Shown here: one piece after another, positions 34,888 through 42,959 of the stretch
How the letters are laid out: each line of letters opens with the position of its first letter
Numbering within the stretch: position 1 is the first letter of the stretch
Source of the DNA: Psychrobacter sp.
GTDB lineage: Bacteria; Pseudomonadota; Gammaproteobacteria; Pseudomonadales; Moraxellaceae
DNA length: 42,959 bases
Assembly (NCBI RefSeq): GCF_030454045.1
Contig: NZ_JAKDJE010000021.1
Coordinates: 1 to 42,959, forward strand
Reading direction: 5' to 3'
Position numbers and translations under genes: made by a program
The notes under the pieces: model-generated
Databases searched by the model: none
Seen by the model: the letters and a program-made list of their open reading frames with translations, nothing else
Told to the model about the DNA's origin: nothing

Positions 34888-37023
34888 ATGACCGCCAGCC
34901 GTTCTGCCAATACGATCGAAACTGCCAGCACTAACGAATATTATCCGCATTTATTTGAACCATTGGACTTGGGGTTTACCACGCTAAAAAACCGCATGGT
35001 CATGGGCTCTATGCATACGGGGCTTGAAGACCGTTTTTATAATTATGGCAAGCTGGCGGCGTATTTTGCAGAACGTGCCCGTGGCGGCGTGGCAATGATG
35101 ATCACAGGCGGTATCTCGCCCAATCGCGAAGGTTGGCTACTACCTGCTGGCGGCACGATGAATACCAAAGCTGACGTCATCAATCATCAGCGCGTTACTC
35201 GTGCTGTACATAAGCACGACAGCAAAATCATCATGCAGATATTGCACAGTGGTCGCTATGGCTATCATCCGTTTGCGGTATCCTCCAGCCCAATCAAATC
35301 CCCAATCTCGCCGTTTAAACCACGTAAGATGAGCATCAAAAACATCGAGCAGACGGTCAAGGACTATGCTCGTTCAGCGCGTCTTGCCAAACAAGCAGGC
35401 TATGATGGCGTCGAGATCATGGGCTCTGAAGGCTATCTGCTCAATCAGTTTTTATCGCGTCATGTGAATAAGCGTAAAGACATTTATGGTGGCGATATTC
35501 AAGGTCGTATGAAGTTTGCCGTTGATGTGGTCAAAGCCGTTCGCGAAGCCGTGGGTGAAGATTTTATTATCCTATTCCGCTTGTCAGTGATTGATTTGGT
35601 CAAAGATGGCAACGTCATGGATGAAGTCATCACCGTGGCAAAAGCGTTAGAAGAAGCGGGCGTGACGATCATGAATACGGGCATCGGCTGGCATGAAGCG
35701 CGTGTCCCAACGATCGTCACCAGCGTACCACGCGCCGCTTTCGTTGATTTCACCGCTGAGATCAAAAAACACATCAATATCCCAATGATGGCGGCCAACC
35801 GCATCAATATGCCAGACACAGCAGAAAAAATCATCGCTGATGGTCAGGCAGATGTGATTCAAATGGCGCGTCCATTCTTGGCGGATGCACACTGGGTCAA
35901 CAAAGCCAAAAACGGACAGACAGATCGCATCAATACCTGTATCGCCTGTAACCAAGCGTGTCTCGATCATACGTTTGAAAACAAACGCTCGACTTGTTTG
36001 GTCAATCCACAAGCCTGTTATGAGACTGAGCTGGTCTACAAAAAAACCAAGAAACCGAAAAAAGTCGCCGTCATCGGTGGCGGGGTCGCTGGTATGTCAG
36101 CCGCTCATGTCGCCGCCTTACGTGGTCATGAAGTGACCTTGTTTGAAGCCAAAGATGTGTTGGGTGGACAGTTCAACTACGCCAAAGTCATCCCTGGTAA
36201 AGAAGAGTTCTTTGAGACCGTTCGCTACTATATCAATGAGCTTGAGCATTTGGGCGTCGAGATTAAACTCAATACCTTTGTCGATAAAGATATGCTGGAG
36301 AAAGCAAAGTTCCATCATGTCATCGTCGCCACTGGTGTCGTACCTAGAAGCCTAGCAGGTAAGCTCGAAGGTGCTGATCTGCCACAAGTGATCAGCTACG
36401 CTGAATTGCTCTCTGGTGAAAAAGCCGTGGGCAACACCGTGGCGGTCATCGGTGCTGGCGGTATTGGCTTTGATGTTAGTGAATATCTGACTGCCAATCA
36501 CGGACAATCGCTGGATGAGATCGGCCCTGAAGGTCTAAAAGATCCAGATTATCGCCCTGAACCGCAGTCCATCAGCGAGTGGCGCGAGGAATGGGGCGTG
36601 ACCAACGATACCGATTATCAAAGTGATGGCGGACTGGTCAGACCTAAAGCGATTAAGCCCATTCGCCAAGTGTATTTAATGCAGCGTAGCAAAGGCCGTC
36701 TGGGTAGTGGCCTCAACAAAACCTCAGGCTGGGTACATCGCGCGCATATCAAATCGCACGGCGTCATCCAAGTCGCTGGCGTGCAGTACGACAAGATAAC
36801 TAATGAAGGTATTTGGGTCACCAACTCTCAAGGTCAAAGCCAGCTACTCCGTGTCGATAGCGTCGTCGTCTGCGCCGGTCAAGAGTCAGTCGTTGAGCTA
36901 ATGCCAAATGTCGGTGATGCACCAGACGCGCAATATCACCTCATCGGCGGTGCTAAGCTGGCAGCTGAGCTAGATGCCAAACGTGCAATTCGTGATGGGG
37001 CAGAGGTTGCAGCGGCGATTTAA
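34888..37023 (+). CDS. fadH: NADPH-dependent 2,4-dienoyl-CoA reductase, FadH type
   Basis: 711 residues. The N-terminal FMN TIM barrel carries the catalytic Tyr183 (GSEGYLLNQF) and His269 (NTGIGWHEARVPT), as in E. coli FadH; Cys351, 354, 358 and 370 bind the 4Fe-4S cluster (C-x2-C-x3-C-x11-C); then VIGGGVAGMSAAHVAALRG binds FAD and a second Rossmann part binds NADPH. FadH reduces 2,4-dienoyl-CoA in breakdown of polyunsaturated fatty acids. It has about 30 residues more than E. coli (672 aa) at the N-terminus and inside. The frame runs 33 codons upstream, but AAGGA precedes 34888. Confidence 0.9.
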   Translation: MTASRSANTIETASTNEYYPHLFEPLDLGFTTLKNRMVMGSMHTGLEDRFYNYGKLAAYFAERARGGVAMMITGGISPNREGWLLPAGGTMNTKADVINHQRVTRAVHKHDSKIIMQILHSGRYGYHPFAVSSSPIKSPISPFKPRKMSIKNIEQTVKDYARSARLAKQAGYDGVEIMGSEGYLLNQFLSRHVNKRKDIYGGDIQGRMKFAVDVVKAVREAVGEDFIILFRLSVIDLVKDGNVMDEVITVAKALEEAGVTIMNTGIGWHEARVPTIVTSVPRAAFVDFTAEIKKHINIPMMAANRINMPDTAEKIIADGQADVIQMARPFLADAHWVNKAKNGQTDRINTCIACNQACLDHTFENKRSTCLVNPQACYETELVYKKTKKPKKVAVIGGGVAGMSAAHVAALRGHEVTLFEAKDVLGGQFNYAKVIPGKEEFFETVRYYINELEHLGVEIKLNTFVDKDMLEKAKFHHVIVATGVVPRSLAGKLEGADLPQVISYAELLSGEKAVGNTVAVIGAGGIGFDVSEYLTANHGQSLDEIGPEGLKDPDYRPEPQSISEWREEWGVTNDTDYQSDGGLVRPKAIKPIRQVYLMQRSKGRLGSGLNKTSGWVHRAHIKSHGVIQVAGVQYDKITNEGIWVTNSQGQSQLLRVDSVVVCAGQESVVELMPNVGDAPDAQYHLIGGAKLAAELDAKRAIRDGAEVAAAI

Positions 37024-37049
37024 GAGTTAAATAGAAAGCAATCGTAAAG

Positions 37050-37084
37050 AAGGCGGCAGGGATATTATCTTCTGCCGCTTTTTG
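37050..37084 (+). terminator. Terminator of fadH
   Basis: GCGGCAG and CTGCCGC form a perfect stem around a 12-base loop, followed by TTTTT. Confidence 0.8.
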
Positions 37085-37162
37085 GTTTAACAAATCTGAA
37101 TTCTTATAATATGGACTCAAATTCTCTTAGAGTTTTTTCAAAGGTAAAAGTATTCTCCTTAC

Positions 37163-37930
37163 TTACTCTCGTTCTAATATGATGCCATCAAAATAGCCGC
37201 GCATACCACAATGCAGTTCTCTATACTGGTTATCAATGTCTCTCAATAACAACTGAGTCCTACCTTTATAAAATGCTGGATATAAACGCAGCTCAACATC
37301 TTTGTTTGACTGTTCATCATTAATGACCCAATGATTCTGTGACCATATGGCTTTACTCTCTCCCAAATCACAGGTATGAGCATTGGTAAAAATCAAAACG
37401 CCATCGATAATAGAAAGATAAGGCTTATTATCGATACTATGAATCGATACCGTGTTTTTTGCCTCTCCCGTATCTTCCCAGCGCTGAGTACCTGAATTAT
37501 ATATTGAGATTTGAGAGGTTTGAGAAAACTTACCAAAGGCACTTTTACTCGGTAAATCAGAAGGACTTAACTCATCTGAAAAATTCCGAGCCACACCGTA
37601 ATTGGTTTGCTCTTCGATATACTCTTTATACTCACGTATCAGACAGTCTTCACTTTTACAGGTATTACGCTGAAAATTTAGCCATGTGCGTTGATTAGCA
37701 ATGAACCTATCTTTAAAAGCTTTGCTGTCTTCATAGTCAGGAGCAGCGTCAAGATTGCTTTTATATTTTTTTGCCATTGTGTCATCAAGCTTAGAAAGCT
37801 CAGAGCTTTCACAAACTGTTTTTTCTACCCACGTAGCAGCCTTATTGCAATCAAAACTTGCTGAATTTGCATAAGTGGAAAGGAGGCAGGTGCCTAAAAT
37901 ACCGATTGTAGTGATGCATAACTTTTTCAT
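37163..37930 (-). CDS. Exported protein with LprI-type N-terminal domain
   Basis: 255 residues from ATG 37930, preceded by GAGGA; the frame runs 35 codons upstream without a better site. Signal peptide MKKLCITTIGILGTCLL with cleavage near ANSA-S. Residues 26-110 are a lysozyme-inhibitor LprI/DUF1311 domain with Cys28, Cys40, Cys91 and Cys96 (FDCNK, EKTVCESSELSKLDD, TWLNFQRNTC), likely two disulfides. The C-terminal 130 residues are not recognised and are rich in Trp, Tyr and beta-like strands. Periplasmic location is likely. Lysozyme inhibition is only a family-level guess. Confidence 0.78.
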   Translation of the reverse strand: MKKLCITTIGILGTCLLSTYANSASFDCNKAATWVEKTVCESSELSKLDDTMAKKYKSNLDAAPDYEDSKAFKDRFIANQRTWLNFQRNTCKSEDCLIREYKEYIEEQTNYGVARNFSDELSPSDLPSKSAFGKFSQTSQISIYNSGTQRWEDTGEAKNTVSIHSIDNKPYLSIIDGVLIFTNAHTCDLGESKAIWSQNHWVINDEQSNKDVELRLYPAFYKGRTQLLLRDIDNQYRELHCGMRGYFDGIILERE

Positions 37931-38039
37931 ATTGTCCTCAATTTTTAGAGTTTGGTTATATTTTAAGAAAGATATAACTGTGATATACGTGTCATCATCA
38001 CTTTCTGCAAAAAAAATCAGCCTAGTCAGCCTCACTCAC

Positions 38040-38456
38040 CTACCAACTGCCAATATTTTCCATCGAAATCCAAGGTTCAATAGGTTCTAAGTTTTCACCA
38101 TTTTGTAGCAGCTCAATTGAGATATTATTAGGGTCTTTAACAAAAGCCATATGGTCATCTCTAGGCGGTCTTAATATCTCGATCCCTGCCTGTATAAAGG
38201 TGTCGCACTGTGCGTATATGTTGTCAACTCTAAAGGCAAAGTGCCCAAAATTATCGCCATTGGTATATTCTCTTTCATCCCAGTTGTGTGTCACCTCAAT
38301 CTCTGGCGCACCCTCATGCGTTGCTAAAAAATATAAGCTGAATCTGCCTGATTCGGAGTCTCTCTTTCTTAGCAGTTGTAAGCCTATAAGGTCACAATAG
38401 AAAAACAACGTTTCTTCTAGTTTGTTGGTTCTAATCATTGCATGTAAGTACTTCAT
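38040..38456 (-). CDS. Glyoxalase I-like VOC family protein
   Basis: 138 residues, one double VOC domain. It keeps the four metal ligands expected of bacterial glyoxalase I: His5, Glu54, His72 and Glu115, and the sequence LHAMIRTNKLEETLFFYCDLIG, EIEVTHNW and FGHFAFRVD in order. Glyoxalase I turns the methylglyoxal-glutathione adduct into S-lactoylglutathione. It lacks the usual GPMKHG loop of GloA (here RPPRDDHMAF), so activity is less certain. No gloB is nearby. No strong ribosome site before the ATG. Confidence 0.78.
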   Translation of the reverse strand: MKYLHAMIRTNKLEETLFFYCDLIGLQLLRKRDSESGRFSLYFLATHEGAPEIEVTHNWDEREYTNGDNFGHFAFRVDNIYAQCDTFIQAGIEILRPPRDDHMAFVKDPNNISIELLQNGENLEPIEPWISMENIGSW

Positions 38457-38644
38457 GAAAATACCTTAATATTGATTATTCATAAAAAATCGAGTAATGG
38501 CAGGGTGCTTGTTATGCATCATTAATATACAAAATCTCAAAGGGCATATGTATGATATCCATACCATTAACTATATAAAGCGCATTTGTGTCAGTAACTT
38601 TTTATCAAGCAGTGCAAGTGACATACCCTGCAATACTTGCTAGA

Positions 38645-39670
38645 TTAAATCTGACGTCGCAAAATCTGACCTTCCATCTCACCAACCAACCATTTTTCAA
38701 AATCACTAACTTGCGCTGCCAACTCAGGTTGCGCGTTTACTAACTCAGCAAGTGCATTTTTAATCTCATGCTTATTATATTTAATACCCGTCAATGTCTC
38801 TTTGAGCAGCTCAATAAGCTCAACATTTAGCGCATCAGAGAAGATGACAACCTCTGCAATCACAGCCTGCTTCACATCCATATGCACGTCCATCATGCCC
38901 CAATCAAAGCGCGTCTCGATATGATGGCTAAACTCAGGAGTCTTGCCAAAGCGCCAATCCCAGTCAGCCATCTGCTGATAGTAAGCGTTTAGCGTCGGCT
39001 GCTTGGCAAGGCTGGCTTCATCCAACTGCTCAACTGGCGCAGTCTCTCCATAGTATTCACAAAACGCCTCAATAATCGCCTCAGACAACGTCTCATGATT
39101 GATAGCATCATTGAATTCTACCAAGTTTGCCACGCGCGCACGTACAGATTTGATGCCTTTTGCTTTGAGTTTTAGCGGATGCGGATTGAGATAGTCGCCA
39201 AGCTTTTGCATATTGGCATTGACCAGTAGTGTCCCATGATGAAAGCTGCGATCGGCGGCATGTTTAAAGGCGCTGCCTGATATTTTTCTATCGCCCACTT
39301 GCATGTCATTACGACCAGATAGCGTGGCGTCTATGCCCAGCTTTTTTAGCGCATTGATGATAATGGTAAAGTTAGCCGTTTGGTCATACGCGTGCTTGGG
39401 GGACAAAAAAGTAAAATTGGTGTTGCCCAAGTCATGAAATACCGCACCGCCACCACTTTGACGCCGCGCCAAAAAGACATCGTCTGCTGCCATCTTATCC
39501 GTCTTGCATTCTACCCATGGGTTTTGTGAGCGACCAATGACCACGGTCTCAGAGTTGCGCCATAAGAAAAGCGTGTGCGAATCGGGATTGAGCGTATTAA
39601 ATATCCAGTCCTCGGTGGCAAGATTGAACCACGGATTGGTCACCGCAGACTTTAAGATGCGCAGTTTCAT
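38645..39670 (-). CDS. lplA: Lipoate--protein ligase A
   Basis: 341 residues, close to E. coli LplA (338). It activates lipoate with ATP and attaches it to lipoyl domains of 2-oxoacid dehydrogenases and GcvH. Family motifs are RRQSGGGAVFHDLGNTNF (lipoate-binding loop), the lysine in GDRKISGSAFK, and HHGTLLVN; the C-terminal about 90 residues are the accessory domain. AAGGAT lies six to seven bases before the ATG at 39670. The gene is alone on the minus strand; it allows scavenging of external lipoate. Confidence 0.93.
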   Translation of the reverse strand: MKLRILKSAVTNPWFNLATEDWIFNTLNPDSHTLFLWRNSETVVIGRSQNPWVECKTDKMAADDVFLARRQSGGGAVFHDLGNTNFTFLSPKHAYDQTANFTIIINALKKLGIDATLSGRNDMQVGDRKISGSAFKHAADRSFHHGTLLVNANMQKLGDYLNPHPLKLKAKGIKSVRARVANLVEFNDAINHETLSEAIIEAFCEYYGETAPVEQLDEASLAKQPTLNAYYQQMADWDWRFGKTPEFSHHIETRFDWGMMDVHMDVKQAVIAEVVIFSDALNVELIELLKETLTGIKYNKHEIKNALAELVNAQPELAAQVSDFEKWLVGEMEGQILRRQI

Positions 39671-39840
39671 GATGGATCCTTTTTTAATCGTTTTTATAGG
39701 GGAGTGCTACAAATAGATACTGATATTCTTACTGATAAAAGATTGAGGTTCAATGATAGAGTGGTAGGGAGAGTAATTCGATGGAATATGTAAGCAATAC
39801 TATAACGTAAAAAGTATTAAGTCTTGCTGCTAGTAGTGGA

Positions 39841-39865
39841 AAAGCTGAGCAATAAGCTCAGCTTT
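39841..39865. terminator. Hairpin, probable terminator
   Basis: AAAGCTGAGC and GCTCAGCTTT form a perfect 10-bp stem with loop AATAA, 32 bases beyond the stop of the gene at 39897. The T-run is short, so the terminator call is moderate. Confidence 0.6.
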
Positions 39866-39896
39866 ATGATGTATTAAATTTCAATACTATCTCACT

Positions 39897-40310
39897 CTAT
39901 TCAGCACAAATCTCCCACTGCGATTTGGTACTAAGATAGCACTGCATTACCGCTTTACCAGACTGCGCATAGGCATCACTGACGATACGCTGATTGCTTG
40001 GAAAACGATATCTGATAATGGCGGGCTCATCATTGACGGTGGTCGTCCATCCAGTGATCTCATTACGGTCATTGTAGTTTGCTTGATTAGATGTGGCCAT
40101 TTTGCCAAGTCCTGGCAGGTTATAAGAGACCTGCCTAAAGCTATAACTCATCGCTGCACCTTCAGCGCCCTCATACTGACAGTTTAGCTTTTTGTGTAAT
40201 TTGTCTTGTTTATAAACGTAGCAGGTGGTCTCATCTGAGAACTGACCAACTCCGCAAAATCCTGCCGTTGCAACTGACATAGCACTGATGCATAACGCTA
40301 TCCTTTTCAT
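39897..40310 (-). CDS. Unknown exported protein
   Basis: 137 residues, not recognised. ATGs lie at 40316 and 40310; GAGGA abuts the first and is six bases before the second, so 40310 is chosen. The N-terminus KRIALCISAMSVATAGF is a signal peptide; the mature part is beta-like with Cys30, Cys44, Cys124 and Cys135, which could form two disulfides in the periplasm. No lipobox is clear (FCG follows the hydrophobic stretch). Alone on its strand, ending before a hairpin. Confidence 0.7.
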   Translation of the reverse strand: MKRIALCISAMSVATAGFCGVGQFSDETTCYVYKQDKLHKKLNCQYEGAEGAAMSYSFRQVSYNLPGLGKMATSNQANYNDRNEITGWTTTVNDEPAIIRYRFPSNQRIVSDAYAQSGKAVMQCYLSTKSQWEICAE

Positions 40311-40316
40311 AATCAT

Positions 40317-40940
40317 TCCTCAATAATTTATAAATCTTACTAATCATATTTGTCATCTATTTTTGTATCGCCAGATACGAGCCAATACCTCTTATATAGT
40401 AAAAAATTAGCAAACAAATATCAATTATTATATTTTTAAGGAAAACTCCTACTGATTAGATGGCATTGGTTATACTTTGATATTATTAAGATTATCTATC
40501 GATGAGTCTCATTGTTAGAAAGCTTCGATATCAAGATAGGTTCTATTCTTATACATACTGATGAGAGTAATGACTCAAGAGTGACTTTGGAGTTTGCCAG
40601 TATATAAATAATAAAGCGCTAAAATAATATAAATAATAAAGCGCTAAAATAGGCTAAAGTAGACAAATTTTAGGGTAGCAGCGTCTACTGGTTTTTCGCT
40701 CGATAAAGTATTTTACCCAATTATCTAAGATATAGAAAAGCTAGACATCGTGAAATGGCTTTAAATAAGACAGGTTAATCCATAAGAATGCGCGATAACA
40801 CCTATAAAAAGCAATATACAAGGTGGTTATAGATTTACCATCATAGTGCCTTATTAGCACATTAACCTCCACCACATATCAGACGGTTATGACCGACACG
40901 AGTTGGCAAATGCAGTCTAAGCACTTAATAGGATTACCTA
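40317..40940. other. Gene-free region with tandem duplication
   Basis: 624 AT-rich bases between divergent genes. Apart from the tandem 25-bp repeat at 40602-40651 I see no gene, RNA or clear promoter. Confidence 0.5.
40602..40651 (+). repeat. Perfect 25-bp tandem duplication
   Basis: Bases 40602-40626 and 40627-40651 are identical; each unit has the palindromic core AGCGCT inside AT-rich sequence. Confidence 0.9.
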
Positions 40941-41870
40941 ATGACCAACCGTGACCTCATCATCTTTGTGACGCTCTCTTTTATGTGGTCGCTCTCCTTT
41001 GTGTTTTATCGGGTTGGCGTGCCTGAGTTTGGGTCATTGGCTTTTGCCAGTCTGCGCGTGATTTTTGCAGGATTGGTCATGCTCGTATTTGTACTGCTAA
41101 AAAAGAAAAACAGAGACGGTATCAAACAGCACTGGAAAATGCTGTCGCTGGTTGGTTTATTCTCCGCCGCATTGCCATTTGTATTGTTCTCTTTTTCTGC
41201 GCAGTCAGTGAATGCAGGCGTACTCGCCGTACTAAACGCTTCCGTACCGATGATGAGCGGCTTTATCGCTCGCGTCTTCTTTAAAGACAGACTGTCCAAA
41301 AAACAAGCGCTTGGATTGGTGATTGGGGTAGTTGGGGTGATTATATTGATGAGCGAAAGCTTATTTGGTGGCGGGGAGCAGGGTAAAGGCTTGATTGAAG
41401 GGCTATTACCGATGGGCTACGCGCTATTCGCTTGTGTGGGTTACGCGCTTGGCGCAAACATCACCAAAAATTATCTGTTTAATGTCTCCCCTGTTGCGAT
41501 CACGGCAGGGTCACTCATCATCGGTAGCCTCATCATGCTGCCTGTTGCTTTTAATGAGTTCCCTTATGGTCAGGCAATCAGTCTAAAAGCATGGGTTTCG
41601 GTGATCTGTATCGGTGTGTTTTCAACCGCCATTGCCCTCATTTTTATGAACCAGTTAATCAAAAATATCGGTCCAACGCGTGCCACGAGTATCACGTTAG
41701 TCATTCCAATTTTTGCGATTATTTTGGGGTATGTATTGCTTGGCGAAGCGCTAAATATACAAGCCATCATTGGTTCGATTGTGATATTGATCGGCACGTA
41801 TTTGTCACTAGAGCTGTCAATTAAGAAAATGCTAAAGCCAAAAGACAAGACTCAGACGAACAGTATTTAA
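40941..41870 (+). CDS. EamA/DMT family transporter
   Basis: 309 residues, ten predicted membrane helices arranged as two EamA repeats (about residues 6-135 and 155-290). Typical signs are the N-terminal FMWSLSFVFYRVGVPEFG and AFASLRVIFAGLVML, and the second-half FSTAIALIFMNQLIKNIGPTRATSI with ILGYVLLGEAL. Such proteins mostly export amino acids or metabolites; the substrate is unknown. The C-terminal tail is basic and cytosolic. AGGATT lies seven to eight bases before the ATG. Confidence 0.88.
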   Translation: MTNRDLIIFVTLSFMWSLSFVFYRVGVPEFGSLAFASLRVIFAGLVMLVFVLLKKKNRDGIKQHWKMLSLVGLFSAALPFVLFSFSAQSVNAGVLAVLNASVPMMSGFIARVFFKDRLSKKQALGLVIGVVGVIILMSESLFGGGEQGKGLIEGLLPMGYALFACVGYALGANITKNYLFNVSPVAITAGSLIIGSLIMLPVAFNEFPYGQAISLKAWVSVICIGVFSTAIALIFMNQLIKNIGPTRATSITLVIPIFAIILGYVLLGEALNIQAIIGSIVILIGTYLSLELSIKKMLKPKDKTQTNSI

Positions 41871-41884
41871 GGCTTAGTAAACAG

Positions 41885-41912
41885 TCTTCGTAGTAAATAA
41901 ATACGAAGATTT
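41885..41912 (+). terminator. Weak hairpin terminator
   Basis: TCTTCGTA and TACGAAGA form a perfect 8-bp stem with a nine-base loop, followed only by TTTGTA. Confidence 0.4.
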
Positions 41913-42111
41913 GTATAGGTGAATATTACTGTATCTGTTTGTAAATGTTGCTTGGAATAATGAAATCTGTCCCCTATAAAGGTAGGCGCTAAACGTAGAT
42001 TTACTAATGATATTATAAGTTTTTCTAAACAGCATTCGATGATAATTAGTATGAATGATGGTTGCTATAACTAAAGATCATAAATAGCAACAATAACCAA
42101 TAGGACAGATT

Positions 42112-42921
42112 ATGGCACACGATATTTTATTTGAGCCTGTAAAAATGGGCACACAAACGCTAAAAAACCGCATTATGATGGCCCCACTGACACGTCTGCG
42201 TGCTGTTGAGCCAGGCGATGTCCCTATCACATGGGCAGCAGAGTACTACTCGCAGCGTGCAGGGGCGGGCCTTGTCATCACTGAAGCGACGCAAGTATCG
42301 TTTCAAGCAAAAGGCTATGCAGGCGCACCAGGGCTACATACCCAAGATCAAGTCACTGCATGGAAAGCCATCGTTGACAATGTCCATGCCAAAGGTGGCA
42401 AGATTGTCGTCCAGCTATGGCACACAGGACTTGTCTCACACGAAAGCGTACAACCTGAGCGCCGTGCGCCAATTTCAGCCTCAGATGTCGATGTAGGTAT
42501 CCGTACCTCATTGCGTGATAGTGACAACCAAGCCATTCGCGCGGATGCCACGCCGCCGCGCCCAGCCAGTCTTGATGAGATTCAGCAAGTGATTGCTGAC
42601 TTTGCGCATGCAACCAAGTGCGCGCAGGAGGCAGGGTTTGATGGTATTGAGATTCATGGCGCGCATGGTTATTTGCTGCATCAGTTTTGGGCCGAGCATA
42701 CCAATCAGCGTGATGATGAGTACGGTGGCAGCCGCGAAAACCGCGCGCGTCTAACCTTAGATGTTATCGATGCATGTGTGGATGCTTGGGATGCAGATCA
42801 TATTGGTATTCGTATCTCGCCACTGGGCACATTCAACAATGTTAAGGGAGGCTACGAAGAAGACGATAACATTTGGCTGATTGAGCAAATAAATAAGCGT
42901 GGTCTAATAGGGGCTGTATAG
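42112..42921 (+). pseudogene. Old Yellow Enzyme family alkene reductase, 3' end missing
   Basis: 269 codons, against about 360 in the family. The N-terminal FMN barrel is intact: ILFEPVKMGTQTLKNRIMMAPLTRLRA in part, QLWHTGLVSH, and the active-site EIHGAHGYLLHQFWAEHTNQR; then ISPLGTFNNV. After NKRGL the protein departs from the family and stops six codons later, losing the last barrel strands and part of the FMN site, so it is probably inactive. The family reduces activated C=C bonds with NAD(P)H. The DNA after the break does not continue the gene in any frame. Confidence 0.8.
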
Positions 42922-42959
42922 AATTGAGAAAACATTGAAAAAAATAAGCAACACCTTAC
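42906..42959. mobile_element. Possible insertion-sequence end interrupting the OYE gene
   Basis: Homology to the OYE family is lost at about 42905; the new sequence begins near GGGGCTGTATAG, a G-rich start like many IS terminal repeats. Only the first bases are in the window, so family and target duplication cannot be seen. A deletion is the alternative. Confidence 0.35.

Noticed and set aside
40602..40651. CRISPR array
   Set aside because: Two copies directly adjoining with no spacer and no cas genes.
42890..42959. Simple frameshift in the OYE gene
   Set aside because: None of the frames after 42905 continues with the family sequence.
1..42959. Defence island, prophage or secretion/toxin cluster
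   Set aside because: No integrase, capsid, nuclease-methylase, toxin-antitoxin or cas-like genes are seen; content is mostly core metabolism.

Overview
The window looks like core chromosome of a gammaproteobacterium, most probably Psychrobacter or a close Moraxellaceae relative. This is inferred from gene order, moderate GC with AT-rich intergenic DNA, a short AccA (267 aa) and protein sequence as I remember it; I ran no search. The block 20134-29925 (pth, rplY, prs, tRNA-Gln, ispE, lolB, a TPR protein, then divergent hemA) has the order known from Pseudomonas and relatives, with two local changes: the tRNA-Gln gene is doubled, and a small unknown lipoprotein gene sits directly behind ispE.

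Layout. 1-4064: the end of an unknown gene, a CsbD-like stress protein, a 720-base gene-free stretch with repeats, then a TetR regulator followed by a molybdopterin oxidoreductase. 4155-8865: DadA-like dehydrogenase, YgfZ, YjdM, HemL and a DUF962/Mpo1-like protein. 9267-16746: exopolyphosphatase, AccA, TilS, a GNAT acetyltransferase, ProC, YggT and ThiD. 16992-17498: tRNA-Ser(GCT) and tRNA-Arg(ACG) with clear promoters and a shared terminator. 17676-20033: RDD membrane protein, Na+/Ca2+ exchanger-like protein and PanD. 20134-29925: the conserved block above, including a structured leader before rplY. 30323-37023: class V aminotransferase, a YeeE/YedE (PmpA/PmpB-type) pair, an acyl-CoA synthetase and, divergent from it, a FadH-type dienoyl-CoA reductase. 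37163-42921: LprI-domain protein, glyoxalase I-like protein, lipoate ligase, an unknown secreted protein, an EamA transporter and an Old Yellow Enzyme gene that is cut off.

Functional links. HemA and HemL, which lie apart, make 5-aminolevulinate from glutamyl-tRNA. Acyl-CoA synthetase and FadH are divergent and could act together on unsaturated fatty acids. LolB, the lipoprotein and the TPR protein belong to the envelope. YgfZ (Fe-S repair), LplA, PanD, ThiD and AccA are cofactor or lipid housekeeping.

I found no phage, CRISPR array, defence system or clearly new multi-gene system. The best leads are a candidate autoregulatory leader before rplY, the broken Old Yellow Enzyme gene with a possible insertion-sequence end at the right edge, repeats and palindromes before the TetR gene, Pho-box-like repeats before ppx, a perfect AT palindrome before the pmpA-like gene, a perfect 25-bp tandem duplication at 40602-40651, a molybdoenzyme without the expected Cys/Sec ligand, and the ispE-coupled lipoprotein.
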